A stretch of DNA of 40,995 bases, from contig JADNYV010000304.1 of NCBI GenBank assembly GCA_015501055.1, positions 1-40,995 on the forward strand. Direction: 5' to 3'. The stretch comes from Mucidula mucida (taxonomy: Eukaryota > Basidiomycota > Agaricomycetes > Agaricales > Physalacriaceae). The position numbers were made by a program, and so were the translations under genes. This document shows, piece after piece, positions 1 to 11,430 of the stretch; position 1 is the first letter of the stretch, and the number at the start of each line of letters is the position of its first letter. The notes under the pieces are model-generated. The model did no database searches. It saw nothing but the letters and a program-made list of their open reading frames with translations, and was not told where the DNA came from.

Positions 1-1139
1 TCCATTGATATGTTCATATGTTCCACAGACCACAACTCCATTCGCCATCTCCCTCAATGGAATCGCTTGATCTGATCTATGACCAAAATAACGCACTTGA
101 AGCAATACTCACCTTAGACTTGAATGGCCTGCTTGCACTGATGCTGCGTGCAATCGAGCTAACCGAATCAGTTCGAGATAGAGTTTCATCTTCAAGCGAA
201 GAGCGCGAACAATTCATCGGCAAGCCTTCCTGATTCAGTGGGTCCCTTTAAAGGACCAAAGGCGCCCTCATACAATACCGCTCCTATCTCTGCTTCTGAG
301 GCCCAAGTATCTGGGCGAGTAAGCTCGTGGAGTAGCTTCAGGAAGGACGTACTTCCTACTTTCGTGTATGGCACTCGAAAAGTGCATTGCAAGAGAAATT
401 GATCCAGTGCAGAGATTGCCAAGAGCATGAGTAGCCTCGGAACCCGAATGAGTGAGGCATACAAATACCAGCAAAATTATGGCTGATTTCGCGTTCGTGG
501 TCGAAAAAGCCACGTCGAGTGAGTGCCTCGTCACACTTGAATTTCCTGTGAACTCAAATATGTAGCATATGCGTATCGTGTTGGTATCGTGCACTAGCCC
601 CCCGACAAAGACTCCATACATCTGTCGACTTCCAGAAATAGTCGTGCATTGGCGGGCGTCTACAAGTCATCATACAAACTAACATACGTTACCCAATCTT
701 GAATCTTGTTCTGCATGGTCTCGATGAGCTCGGGTGAAGGACACCTCATCCTGTCCACGGTCCAGTTGGCACCGAGGGCTGTTATCAGGCCGTGAGGAGT
801 CGCTTCGAATGAGGCTCTAGGCCACAACGATTTGAGCTCATACGCAATGCCGCAACAATGGCTGAGCAAAATCTGTGTTCAAATAACTCTTGTCCTTCCC
901 CTTCAACGGCAGAACGTTGTGTAAGCGTTTGTGCGTACAGCGGAGAGTACCGAATATCTTTTCGCGTGGCATCGTGACCTAGACAAAGAAATCAGTTGCA
1001 GTAGTAATGTTATGTGAAGCGTACCGGGATATAGACGTGTAGGCGTGCGCTTGGAATTGTGGCAACAGTTTCGTGAGCTCAACAATGGTCCCGTCGGCGA
1101 GAGGCATACTAGATCTCTAAGCTCGTATCCACCGGAGGT

Positions 1140-1470
1140 CAGCCTGTTCCTGCCATTATTGGGATCTGCGCCAGTGATTTTGCAAATATTGAGAACCTGA
1201 GGGTACAAGTTGGTAAAAGTCGACAAATCTGGGATGCGAGAGTAACGCGACTTGGATAGAGATAGCTTCGTAGTCGTTCTAGAGAGCCATGACACTGGCA
1301 CGCCATTTCGAGATTAGGCACCACATGCGTTGTAGAGTAGATTGGCGCGCGTCCGGATCCGACGCGATGGAGTGAAAACTTTTCATCGCCTCATTTGCAC
1401 CTGTCCTACCCACAGCTTGAGAAGCTGGCCTCATCTGATATACGCGTTGATATGAGCTGCAAATTGTTGG
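1140..1470 (-). pseudogene. MYND-family paralogue remnant, copy 1
   Basis: Minus-strand remains match the middle of the MYND gene at 27271-29050. Recognisable short matches are SDPDARQ, DYEAISIQV (DYEAIAIRV in the full gene) and VLNICK (VLSIHK), the last preceded by a conserved intron acceptor with a TTGTTGACTT-like branch region in copy 2. Frames shift between the matches, and a roughly 110 bp deletion has removed the exon that carries the PSWK splice junction in copy 2. Open stretches further along (down to about 650) may belong to the same relic but match nothing I recognise. It cannot encode a complete protein. Confidence 0.55.
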
Positions 1471-1532
1471 ACCACGCTAGGCGATGTAGCGAGGAAAGAG
1501 GGAACATTGAATCGCCTTGGACGGACGTAGTG

Positions 1533-1575
1533 ACATTGGTGTACAGCCACCGGCGGCTTGGTTCTTGACTTGCAC
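1533..1575. promoter_or_regulatory. Conserved divergent promoter element, copy 1
   Basis: The element GGTGTACAGCCAC, about 11 nt, then GGTTCTTGACTT lies just before the F-box ATG at 1582 and between it and the divergent MYND-like remnant. The same two blocks occur before the F-box starts at 11491 (11431-11475) and 21685 (21735-21775). Conservation in three copies that have otherwise drifted suggests a core promoter or 5' UTR element; the function is inferred. Confidence 0.4.
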
Positions 1576-1581
1576 CTTCCA

Positions 1582-2948
1582 ATGTCTATAGCAGGTCGGG
1601 AATCTTCCAATCCACAACCTCCGACTCCGTCAATTCTGATACTCATTGTTAGGCGTTTCTTGTCCTGATTGTGGCTACGCTGCGACCACCCTTCGATCCT
1701 GCCTATACATCGCGCCTTCGCCGTTCCACCATCTCTTCAATAAAGAAACATCGCGTGAAGAAATCAGCGCTGCTCGCCCCCAGCTTAGAATCTTTACCGA
1801 TGCAGTGCGCGGCGAGCTCTATGATGTCGAGGCTCGAGTTGCTCGCCTGCGTCAGAGTTTGCAGGCCGAACAACACCTTGCTACAGCTAAACGCGTGCTA
1901 AATGCCCACGTAATGCTCAACTCTCCCGTCGAGTCTCTGCCCCCCGAGATCCTTCTCTACATCTTCTCATTATCTTTTGAGAAGCCGTTCAGTATCTTCG
2001 AGGCCGAGCCTCAAATGCCATGGCTTCTTGGCCAAGTGTGTAGGCATTGGAGAGCGCTCGCATGGCAGACCCCCACCCTATGGAATTTGTTTGAAGGTCG
2101 AGATCATATAGTGTATAATGATTACTATGGGACGAGGCTTGAAGAGGTTTTGAACCGGTCGGGGAACAGCGCTCTACGTGTCTCTCTTGAGGGCCTCGCG
2201 CCTAATCGCGCTCGCATACTAGCACGCCACGCGCCGCGTCTATTGGAGCTTGAGCTTAGATGCTGGTTTGAAACTTTATCCGAGTTCAAAGACGCACCGG
2301 AGCTGAGCATACTCACTAAATTGTCTCTGACAGTCCAGTATGCATACGATACCACGCCCCCGGAGCGAGAGCCCTTTGACATTGTTTCCAAAGCTCCTCG
2401 CCTGACACACGTTGGCCTTACTTTCCACGTCCCCGTCGATGTACCGCGCGTCTTTGTCTTGCCTTGGCTGCAGATTACCCATCTCGAGCTTGACCTAGGG
2501 ACCCACAATTATCACCACATCTACCACATCCTCTCTCAATGTCGGAACCTTGTGTCCTTCACGGACATCTTCCGAGATAACCCCTACCGGCTCTCCACTC
2601 CATATCTTCTTCCGACACCCTCCTCTATTTACATCTTCGCGCACCTTACTTTCCTCAAAATACGCAGCTCCCTCGCCGTCCTGTCGTGTATGCAATGTCC
2701 CGCGCTCCGGATGTTTACGCTCCGGGGCGTCGGAAGATGTCGAGCTGACCGAAACGGACTGCGAGGATTTTCGTGTGTTCATGGAGAGATCGCGATGTAC
2801 CCTACAGAAGGTGACCTTCATCCCTGAGCACTACATGCGCCACCAAAACGAATATTCAGCGCCTCTACGGAAGCTCCTCTCGTTTGTATCGCATGTCCCG
2901 AAAGTGACGGTTGCCCGTAGAGAGGCTTATAAAGCAAACTCCATGTAA
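1582..2948 (+). pseudogene. F-box protein, copy 1 (frameshifted)
   Basis: Exon 1 (1582-1594) is 13 nt, followed by a 58 nt intron (1595-1652, donor GTCGGG) and exon 2 from 1653. The predicted protein starts MSIAGVSCPDCGY, then has a heptad-like stretch (VEARVARLRQSLQ), then an F-box-like domain (LPPEILLYIF...VCRHWRALAWQTPTLW). F-box proteins recruit substrates to SCF ubiquitin ligases through Skp1. Compared with copy 4 (22155-22691), a CG dinucleotide is missing near 2729. The reading frame therefore leaves the family sequence and stops at 2827, while the family C-terminus (VELTETDCEDFR...) continues in another frame to 2948. The donor is also weaker than in copy 2 (GTAGGG). Downstream the gene faces kinase pseudogene A tail to tail. 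Confidence 0.85.
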
Positions 2949-3504
2949 TCATTCTGCCGGAGCCTCGTGCAGACGAGGTCTCGACGTCGAAGGCGTATAC
3001 TTTTGACCTGTACTCCCAAACTTAATGGGCCACGTACGACGGTTACATTTAGACTACCCGAAATCACATATTTTAGGACATGACAAAGTTTGAGGATATG
3101 GATGTGAAGATCATCGGGCATGATCTCAAAACCACGGAATGAACGACCAATGAGCAATGAAAGCTGTAAAGCCAAAGTCAAATTCAAGTGAGAGACGATC
3201 TAGTGACAGCCTTTCCACCAACTTCATAGTGAATGACACGTCGTTGAAGCGGTTACTCATCTCGTTATAGTACCAATCATTGATTTGTAGAAACTAACCA
3301 GTCACTGAAAGTAAGTATTATACGGAACCGATCACTCTGTGAACCATCTGTCTAATACTTTGCACGAGCATATCGCAAATTCGATATCGACAGATCCAGC
3401 GCAGTATCTTCCTTGTAATCGGCTCCGGCGGTACGCGTAGATGGGCCCATTTCTGAACAAAGTCGGGCGAAAGTTCAGACCAATAGTCATAGTCCTCGTA
3501 GTCG
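2601..3504. repeat. Near-identical tract shared with 22369-23275
   Basis: These 904 bp cover the F-box 3' end, the whole F-box/kinase intergenic spacer and the last about 190 bp of kinase A. They match 22369-23275 (907 bp) with only a handful of substitutions, mostly transitions. The 3 bp length difference is fully explained by the CG deletion near 2729 and one C at about 2916. On both sides the homology continues but is clearly more diverged, which is how a gene-conversion tract looks. Confidence 0.8.
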
Positions 3505-4817
3505 TATCTCCGCGGTGGCCAGTATAACATGTTCTGATCGAGGTTTGGGACATGCTGCTCAAAAACTGCAAAGCTTGCTCTGCTGTAAAACGCGCGCGAA
3601 CATCCCAGGTCACCATGCCGTCAATCAGAGGTGCCAGAATAGGCGCCAAGGAGTCAAATGCTGTCGTAGGTAAGGACCAAATCATATCTTTTGAAGAGCC
3701 ACTCACCCGGAAATAGTCGTGAAACATAATTCCCAAGCACCCCACGTCAAATGCGAAGGGATCGTAGTCATATTCGCCTTGGTCTAAATCCAGAGGAGCA
3801 TCAGTGAGGCGAAGAAACCGCCCTTGCGGGCAAGCGAAAGGACGCGCGGGGGCAGATTCGGGCAACATCAAGGCGAGATTGAAATCGAATAAGGCGTACT
3901 TCATTCGACCATCCTCTCGCATAGCTGATCGTAGCGGGTCCACCATTCATGCTGTCAAGCCTGAAGTGGTTGAGCATCATATTACGTGACGCAATGTCCT
4001 ACAGGTAGCTCGGTTAGTGTGTGACGGATAGTCGCGGAATGCACGTACTCTATGCACGATCCGGAGCCGTGTAAGAACGCCAAACCCGACAATAGAGAGT
4101 GTATTACGACAAGGATTCTTTGACACTGTTGAACCATGGAGTGAAGATGTAATCGCCCCATCTAATGAGAGTCAGAAAGTGCTGTTGTCTGACGTACAGT
4201 TTAGTGTACTCACCGAGGCATGACCACAAGCCAGTGACCTGCAAATGGCAGGATTTCCAGGATTGGAAGAATTCCGGGAATGTACTGGTCAGATTTTTCA
4301 TTCTGGGCTTGGAAGAGGAACTGCATAATACGAGACTCTTCGCTCTCCCGTCGAACGAGCTTCATTGCAACATGACGATGTTCTTTGTCCTGCGCGAAAA
4401 CGACGTGTCCCTGTTGTATGAGAGCTGTTACTTCGTTCTCGTATGCTAATACAAGGTTCTTACCCAAGCTTGGGCCAAGTAAGGAATATGTCCTGTATTC
4501 CTCTTCGAATGATGCATACCACTCGTCGTGAAATGCATACGGAAATTGCCCGCCTAACGGGCTCAAATTTGGCAGATAAGGGCCGCACCCGGCACACCTA
4601 TGGTTGTTTCATTCAGGCAATAATGATTGTAGAGCGTGTATCCGCGTTCCAGCAACCAAGGTCGTGCAGAGTCTTCCCAGAATCTCATGCGCCTTAGAAG
4701 ATTGAATTCCAGACTACCGGAACAGCATTACCGTCCAAAGACAGGTCAATCTGTGAACAATCTAGTGTGGTACACATATATTGCGTCCTCACGCACCTGC
4801 AAGTCGCTTTTTTCCAT
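3318..4817 (-). pseudogene. Protein-kinase-like gene A (decayed)
   Basis: This is a paralogue of the intact kinase gene C. The start ATG at 4817 and the short first exon (MEKSDLQ) survive, as do the VAMK lysine block, the HR|D split by an intron, DFN (DFD in C) and the DVGCLG helix. Lesions visible against B and C: a lost base near 3562 that turns ALQFFEQ out of frame, single-base losses near 4110 and 4061 before the catalytic loop, and an extra base in the exon upstream near 4503. The body and promoter resemble kinase B more than C, while the last exon and 3' flank are C-like. It is probably not translated into a full kinase. Confidence 0.8.
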
Positions 4818-4878
4818 GGTCGTGGTTAGGAAGGACATGTGATGCCGCATGGTCGACCGAAAGTTGAAACAAACATGC

Positions 4879-4912
4879 GATCACGTTACCTTTGCTATAG
4901 TACTTCCCACGC
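4879..4912 (-). promoter_or_regulatory. Conserved kinase upstream motif pair, copy A
   Basis: Plus-strand blocks GATCACGTTACC (4879-4890) and CTTCCCACGC (4903-4912) lie 60-95 bp upstream of the kinase A ATG. The same pair, in the same order, precedes kinase C (24647-24684) and the remnant start of kinase B (26910-26940). The surrounding sequence is much less conserved, so a shared promoter element is likely, though untested. Confidence 0.45.
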
Positions 4913-5272
4913 AGTGCGAGCAACGTGGGAGTCCAGACTGAGGCAGAACCAGACTCTGCGCCTCTCAATCAGCGCAACCGCCACGGGCCCTATTACATGG
5001 AGGCGACCGATATGTATCCTTCTTTGCATGACTGCACAATATTCGGCATTCAGCGTGTTCTAGTCTACATCTGAAGGCCACTGGCTTCGAGGCGTTGGCC
5101 GAAATTCGTCCGCATGTCTTTAGTCACGGTCCCACCAGGAAACGTTTGGGTAACAATGTTTATTGTATTTACGTCGCACTGGTAGTACATCGGATATCAT
5201 TGAAGAAGTAAACGAGACATATCATTCATGTCATGCAACTGCGCCTTGCCGCCCTACTACGCTGTTCGGAAG

Positions 5273-5506
5273 TGTTGAAGGAGACCCGACCGTGTTGAGA
5301 GGTATGTGACCCGAGTCCCGACAGTGGAGCGGTCATGACCCGTTACGGCTATTTCATTTTCTTTCTGTTATCTATCTCGATTCGGTCTCCATCACACCTC
5401 AGTTGCTACCACATCGCTGTGCACGACTGAGGTTGTATTACTTACAATTACTTACGATTCACGACACTTACAATACTCTACAGTCTAACAACTTCTCTTT
5501 ACAACA
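5273..5506 (+). repeat. Candidate 5' LTR of the copia remnant
   Basis: The segment begins TGTTG and ends CAACA, a perfect short terminal inverted repeat, and ends directly before a primer-binding-like sequence and the gag leader. At 234 bp it has a normal size for a fungal copia LTR. No second copy is seen in the window, so the call rests on termini and position only. Confidence 0.5.
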
Positions 5507-5520
5507 GGTTATGGGCCCAT
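5507..5520 (+). other. Candidate primer-binding site
   Basis: GGTTATGGGCCC follows immediately after the candidate LTR end, where reverse transcription would be primed by a tRNA or tRNA fragment. The identity of the tRNA cannot be decided from the sequence alone. Confidence 0.3.
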
Positions 5521-5653
5521 AGCCTTCTAATCTACTATTGAGAAGACACAGCACTCATCAGGAATAATCCCTGGGCAACTCAAGAACACCACACCCACAA
5601 ACCACTACCCATTAACCCACATACACCCCATACCACCTAACCATCTGCTCACC

Positions 5654-6535
5654 ATGTCGTCTGGAATCATCTCGACGGCGCAGCTATCACCCACCACCAG
5701 CTCAAGGCCAACAAGGGGAATTATCCCACTTGGAAGGTCCAAGTCGAAGAATACCTTGCCGGCAAAGGTATCAAGTCATATATCACTGAAACGACACAGT
5801 CCAATGGGACTACTACCCCTCCTATCACCCGCCCGGTACCAATACTACCGCCACCTCCACCTCCACCGCCGTCTATTCGAGTAACCCCTCCCAGGAGGAA
5901 TGGGACTATCGCAACGGCGTTGCCAAATCAGTCATCTTTACCAATATTATCGACCCAATTGGTCTCGGTATCAAGAGGGATGGCACTGCTCTGGAGTGTT
6001 GGAAATCTGTTGCCTCCGCGTGCGCGCCGAAGAGCGATGCCGCACTTTCCTTGGCCAAGGAAGAGTTCATGTCGCTGAAATTCACCGGCACAACGCATGA
6101 CGAACTCGACCTCCACTTCAATGAGGCATTCAACCTTGCCTATAACGTCCGCATGCTGGGGAAAGACGTCAAGGATAAAGAGCTGAAGAACATCATTATT
6201 TGCTCTTTACCTCCAAGCCCGAATGGCTGGGACTAGCCGCCGCCCTCTACGCTTCCCCCGACTCCAACTCGGCCATTGCGTCAATCAAAGCCCACGCAAT
6301 CAACGTCAAAATGCCGAAGGAGAAGGCCACCACTACTGTGTTTGTTGCCGGCTCTTCCGGTCGGAAGTGTACCAACCCAAACTGCAAGGCGATCAATAAA
6401 TCGTTGCACATCATTGACAACTGCTATTGGCCCAGGGGAGGTAAAGAAGGACAGTTCCCTGCCAACTTTGGGAAGCGCAGGCTACAGTCCACCCCCAGGC
6501 TAACCAGGCCTCGGCGGGATCATCCACCGCGAAAG
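5654..6535 (+). pseudogene. Copia gag, frameshifted
   Basis: Gag forms the capsid-like particle of the element. Read across three frames it shows a typical N-terminal NYPTWKVQVEEYL block near 5720, EEWDYRNGVAKSVIF near 5900, LDLHFNEAFNLAYNVRMLGKD near 6100, and a fungal copia zinc knuckle near 6367-6440 (C-x4-C ... H ... CY followed by GGKEGQFP). At least two frame changes separate the blocks. It is unlikely to make a functional particle. Confidence 0.75.
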
Positions 6536-6537
6536 CC

Positions 6538-8672
6538 ATGCCAGAAGTCGAGTCTCGTGTCCTCGCCGCTCACCGCACCACTATCAAAGACGCTGATGAT
6601 GCTGAGAGAGGCCCTGGAGTAGTGATTGAGGAGATATTCATCACTCCTCCTCCATTCCAGCGCTCTCCTTCCATGGACAGTTTACCCATCTGTGTCCAGG
6701 AGACTTTGTCAAGGGAGGGAAGCAATGACGGGTGGGTCGACGTCTTCCCAAACGACGACAACAACGAAATGCCAACATTGCAGGACGTCAGCGATGGCGA
6801 GGACGAAGACGACAATGACGCGTATTTGTCTGACGAGGACGAGGTGGACAACTTTTGTCCTGTTGTGGAATATATCCTCGACACTCCAATTGCTGCTACC
6901 GCAGTAGCCGGGCGTACGTTTGAGAGCATGCCGGCCTCACATGCTACCTTCTACGACTCGGGCGCGAGCAATCACTTCTTCCGCAATTGCGCCAATTTCA
7001 CCTCGTATGAGGCTACCCCATATTGTACGGGTACCTCGGCGTTGTCCACTGAGGGGGACTTTGCTATCATAGGGAGAGGTTCAGTTACGAAAACCTATTA
7101 CCTGGAAGATAAGACAATTAGGCTTACCTTTCGAAACGTTCTTCACGCTCCAGCTCTTGCTGTGAATCTGATCTCAGTCACTCAGTTTGACAAGAGCAGG
7201 TTCTACTCGCTGTTTGGTGGCAGCGAGGTAGTTATCCGCAAAGGGCGTGATGGAAAGACGCTCCTGAAAGGGCGCGGCTCTGCGGGGATGTATGTCCTGG
7301 ACAAAGGGCATGCACATGCGAGTCTGTCGACTGCGGTGCCCGTAGATTTAAAGACATGGCATCGTAGGTTTGCTCACACGAGTCCAGACAGGATTCACGA
7401 GATGTCCAGCAAAGGTCTAGTCAACGGCCTCGACATTACCAACATGTCCCTTGAAGGCAGATGTATCAGTTGCCAAAAGGGATGCCAACACGCTCAACCA
7501 TACAATGGGAAGTCGATAGTGGGTCGTCAAACAAGCATGTCGATTTCCTGAAGGACAAGTCTGACGAGTCGACCATACCAGCATTCGATGCATACCGTAT
7601 CCTAGCTGAGAATCAGATGGAGCCCAAGATTAAACGCGTCCATACTGACATTGCTTTCAACTCCAACACGTGGAAAGAGTACTTCAAAACTTATGGAATC
7701 ATTCATGAGAACACAGTGCCGCATTCCTCTGCTCAAAACGGGTTGGCAGAGCGTGCTATCCGTACCATCATTGAGGACGTCCGTGCATCTCTCCACGACT
7801 CAGGACTCCCACATTCCTTTTGGGCAGCGGCGGCTTCAGCGGCGGTATATGCACATAATTGCATGCCAACGTGCCGTCATCCTAATGGGGTACCAGAGGA
7901 AGCGTTCACGGGGAGGAAGCAGGGTGTCTCCCACCTCCGTGTCTTTGGTAGTCGGTGCTCGGCAGGGGTTCCGATGGTCAATGGCCAACATGTGGATGGT
8001 CTCAGTAAGTTGGACGGGCGTGGGATTCCGGCAACCTTTATTGGGTATGGATCTGGCGCGGGGAACTATATCCTTTTGGACGAACGCGGAGTTCAATTTG
8101 AATGGCGTTTGGTGGAGTTTGACAAGGGCGTGCCGTATTGCACAGTGGATGTGGGGGAGAGATTGTGGGAAGATGTTGATGATACAACACCTGTGGACAC
8201 GGTTCCATCCAATAGTGCTCAGGACTTAGTCCAAGAGGCTCCAGGTGTATCATCTTATATTCCCCTTTCTTTAACTCCTTCTATTGATGATTGTACAGTC
8301 GCTCAACCTCAGCCACCACCACCACCCCGACGCTCAGCCAGGAATGCCATCCCAACACGTAGCGCGCTGGATTCTGCTGAATACCAGACATGCGAAGACA
8401 CTGCACGTTCTATGGGAGAAGATTGGGCATCTGATCCCTTGGAACCAACGGCGAATCTTGCGCGCAACCCGTTCGACCGACTGTCTGCCGAACTTGACAA
8501 TGCCATTGCCTTAATGGGAACCTCACCAGAACAGCTCTACGCACCAAAGAACTACACGGAGGCAATGAAACTCGAATTGCCTGTGGGCTTCGGCCTGAGC
8601 TGGACGTCGTTGATGACATCGGAGGCAGTCTCGCCAAGTTGCGCTTCGTCGACAGTAAAAGAAACAGTGTAG
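6538..8672 (+). pseudogene. Copia pol, protease-integrase part, internally deleted
   Basis: An acidic linker is followed by an aspartic protease with the active-site motif YDSGASNHF (about 6952). A GAG-pre-integrase zinc region follows (WHRRFAHTSPDRI ... CISCQKGC, about 7354-7490). Near 7520-7550 the frame changes and the first catalytic Asp region of the integrase is missing. The later core (HTDIAFNS, then PHSSAQNGLAERAIRTI with the catalytic Glu) runs on to a proline-rich C-terminus near 8310. The fragment ends where the reverse transcriptase should begin (NYTEAMKLELP, about 8550). Confidence 0.75.
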
Positions 8673-9782
8673 TGGTACTCCACTTCACTGGGTTTTGGAT
8701 TTCCAGTGGCACTCTGCAAGTATGTGTATTCAAATCAGTAAGTGATCATCGTTCGCCTCGAAAGGCGATGCTTACACTAGCTCTCCTGTCAATCTTATAC
8801 GAAGACGGGTTGTATATAATGACGGGCGTATTCTTCGGGATGGGTACGTTGTCCATCGTGTAGGCATTGACTTGAAGGATAACCGCCTGCCCTGGCTAAG
8901 ATCTTCTGTCAGCTACGTGCCAGAGACTTGAAATCTCGTGAAAAACTTGGACAGGCTGATTGGCTGGGTAAGTAACAGTCGTGCTCATTGTGAAGGCGTG
9001 AAGGAAGAGGTTGGGTAGAGGAAGGGAGGATTGGAAAAGTATCTATACCTCTCAGGATGAACGGGGCGATGGCGCTGGACCCACAGTAAGGCTGTGGAAC
9101 GATTAATGGAGAATATCCATATGGGGGCACAATTTCCATCTTAAGACATAGGAATATGACTCGAGCAGTATCGTGAGAGGCATAAGAGGGTGCGGTGACA
9201 GAATAAGCGCCTGTTGCTTCCAGAGCTCTCGCTGCCAGAAGAAAAAAGCTGGGCAGGCCATCAACACGGCCACCTTTCAAGCCCTTCTGGGAGTCCGGCC
9301 TGTGCACCGAATAGCAATGAAAAGTAAGATGAGCTTGCAGGTAGGAAACCTGTTGAAGACAGTATACAATCGCCTTGTGCCGTTTCTGGCGTCATTGAGA
9401 TGCCGAGTCATCGAGCCTGTATGCTAGTGGCAGCGGGTAACGGCTGTGTGGTTCTTTTGACAGCATTTCCAAGTCACAGGAAGATGCTGTGATAGCAAAA
9501 CGAGGGTCTGCTGCCGAGAAGCAATCCCTATAATCGTCGTAGACGCCCAGGTACCTCCGAATTGTGAGTCCCTACGCACACTGGACGCTTTAAACTAGTC
9601 ATAATGGACATCTAGACATCCTATTCATGTTATCAACACAGCAATTTGAGGCGAAGATCTATCAAACCTGAGCTGAGTTGCAAACGACAATGCAGCACGC
9701 GTCCAGAGAACATCAAGAATGGGGTTCCGACTTCGTACAGTTATGGGGATTTCCGGGGGGATAGAGAGCCTTCGCGCGTTAG
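8673..9782. other. Intergenic, no supported gene
   Basis: The stretch between the copia fragment and repeat copy 2 has only short, unconvincing open frames on both strands. I see no homology to the cassette genes or to the candidate copia LTR, apart from an isolated TGTTGAAG octamer near 9352. Confidence 0.5.
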
Positions 9783-10899
9783 TCCATTGGTATGTTCATA
9801 TGTTCGGCAGACCACCACTCGATTCGCCATCTCCCTCAAGCGCGGTGGCAAATGGAATGTGATCTATGACCAAAATAACGCACCTGAAGCAATAGTCACC
9901 TTAGACTTGAATGGCCTGCTTGCACTGATGCTTCGTGCCATCGAGCTAACCGAATCAGTTCGAGATAGAGTTTCATCTTCAAGCGAATGAGCGCGAACAA
10001 TTCATTCGGCAAGCCTCCCTGATTCAGCGGGTCCGTTTAAAGGACCAAAGGCGCCCTCATAGAACACCGCTCCTATCTCTGCTATGAGGCCCAAGTATCT
10101 GGGCGAGTAAGTTCGTGGAGTATCTTCAGGAAGGACGTACTTCCTACTTTCGTGTACGGCACTCAAAAAGTGCATCGCAAGAGAAATTGATCCAGTGCAG
10201 AGATCGCCAAGAGCATGAGTAGCCTCGGAACCCGAATGAGTGAGGCATACAAATACCAGCAAAATTATGGCTGATTTCGCGTTCGTGGTCGAAAAAGCCA
10301 CGTCGAGTGAGTGCCTCGGTCACACTTGAATTTCCTGTGAACTCAAATATGTAGCATATGCGTATCGTGTTGATATCGTGCACTAGCCCCCCGACAAAGA
10401 CTCCATACATCTGTCGACTTCCAGAAATAGTCGTGCATTGGCGGGCGTCTACAAGTCATCATACAAACTAACATACGTTACCCAATCTTGAATCTTGTTC
10501 TGCATGGTCTCGATGAGCTCGGGTGAAGGACACCTCATCCTGTCCACGGACCATTTGGCACAGAGGGCTGTTATCAGGCCGTGAGGAGTCGCTTCGAATG
10601 AGGCTCTAGGCCACAACGATTTGAGCTCATACGCAATGCCGCAACAATGGCTGAGCAAAATCTGTGTTCAAATAACTCTTGTCCTTCCCCTTCAACGGCA
10701 GAACGTTGTGTAAGCGTTTGTGCGTACAGCGGAGAGTACCGAATATCTTTTCGCGTGGCATCGTGACCTAGACAAAGAAATCAGTTGCAGTAGTAATGTT
10801 ACTGTGAAGCGTACCGGGATATAGACGTGTAGGCGTGCGCTTGGAATTATGGCAAACAGTTTCGTGAGCTCAACAATGGTCCCGTCGGCGAGAGGCATA

Positions 10900-11420
10900 C
10901 TAGATCTCTAAAGCTCGTATCCACCGGAGGTCAGCCTGTTCCTGCCATTATATGGGATCTGCGCCAGTGATTTTGCAAATATTGAGAACCTGAGGGTACA
11001 AGTTGGTAAAAGTCAACAAATCTGGGATGCGAGAGTAACGCGGACTTGGATAGAGATAGCTTCGTAGTCGTTCTAGAGAGCCATGGCACTGGCACGCCAT
11101 TTCGAGCTTAGGCACCACATGCGTTGTAGAGTAGATTGGCGCGCGTCCGGATCCGACGCGATGGAGTGAAAACTTTTCATCGCCTCCTTTGCACCTTTCC
11201 TACCCACAGCTTGAGAAGCTAGCCTCATCTGATATACGCGTTGATATGAGCTGCCAAATTGTTGGACCACGCACCTTCCATGACGGTACTTTGACGGATC
11301 GGCAGATGTTTTTTCGAGATTTTGGTCCAGTATTTGGCGACTCAGTCTGAAGCAGCTCAAGCAGGTACTTCTTAGGTGTGGCTAGGGGATGTAGCGAGGA
11401 AAGAGGGAACATTGGCGGAC
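10900..11420 (-). pseudogene. MYND-family paralogue remnant, copy 2
   Basis: The minus strand shows, in order, KKYLLELLQ (RKDLLGLLQ in the full MYND gene), VPSWK just before a GTGCGT donor (IWK|GTGCGT in the full gene) and a 46 nt intron (11274-11229). After the intron come SQAVGRKGAKEAMKSF (FQAMARTSPDEAMKRF in the full gene), SDPDARQ, DYEAISIQ, a second conserved intron and VLNICK. Both intron positions and phases agree with the gene at 27271-29050. An in-frame TAG replaces the lysine before DYEA, and further breaks follow. More minus-strand open stretches down to about 10450, including one with an internal intron near 10770-10820, may be its 3' end but are unrecognised. Confidence 0.65.
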
Positions 11421-11430
11421 GTATTTGGGA

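Larger units (their letters stand above)
1..2440. repeat. Long direct repeat, copy 1 (MYND-like/F-box cassette)
   Basis: This stretch is nearly identical to 9783-12370 and starts at or before the window edge. It carries the remains of a MYND-like gene on the minus strand and the 5' part of an F-box gene on the plus strand. Relative to copy 2 it has many 1-2 nt indels and lacks about 110 bp that copy 2 keeps at about 11273-11382. Downstream of about 2440 it stops resembling copy 2 closely and instead resembles the 22155-23275 block. Confidence 0.9.
5273..8672 (+). mobile_element. Ty1/copia LTR retrotransposon remnant
   Basis: In order: a 5' LTR candidate, a primer-binding-like site, a frameshifted gag with a zinc knuckle, an aspartic protease, a GAG-pre-integrase and part of an integrase. 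That order (integrase before the expected reverse transcriptase) is the copia arrangement. Reverse transcriptase and RNase H are missing, and no 3' LTR is visible up to 9640. Gag is frameshifted and the region between the HHCC and the integrase core is deleted, so the element cannot move by itself. Confidence 0.8.

Noticed and set aside
2125..2508. Long minus-strand frames opposite the F-box genes (2125-2508, 12526-12870 and similar)
   Set aside because: Shadows of the F-box coding frame on the other strand; no domain and not preserved through indels.
2927..3187. 86-codon minus-strand frame present with one amino-acid change at 22698-22958
   Set aside because: It lacks an ATG and lies inside the near-identical conversion tract, so conservation between the two copies says nothing about coding.
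4210..4566. Kinase A exon read through without the short intron before GHVVF
   Set aside because: Open in A by chance of two indels. Copy C has a stop there, and using the acceptor before GGTCAC restores the whole 420-residue frame, so the intron is real.
9346..9370. TGTTGAAG near 9352 as a possible 3' copia LTR start
   Set aside because: Similarity to the 5' LTR ends after eight bases.
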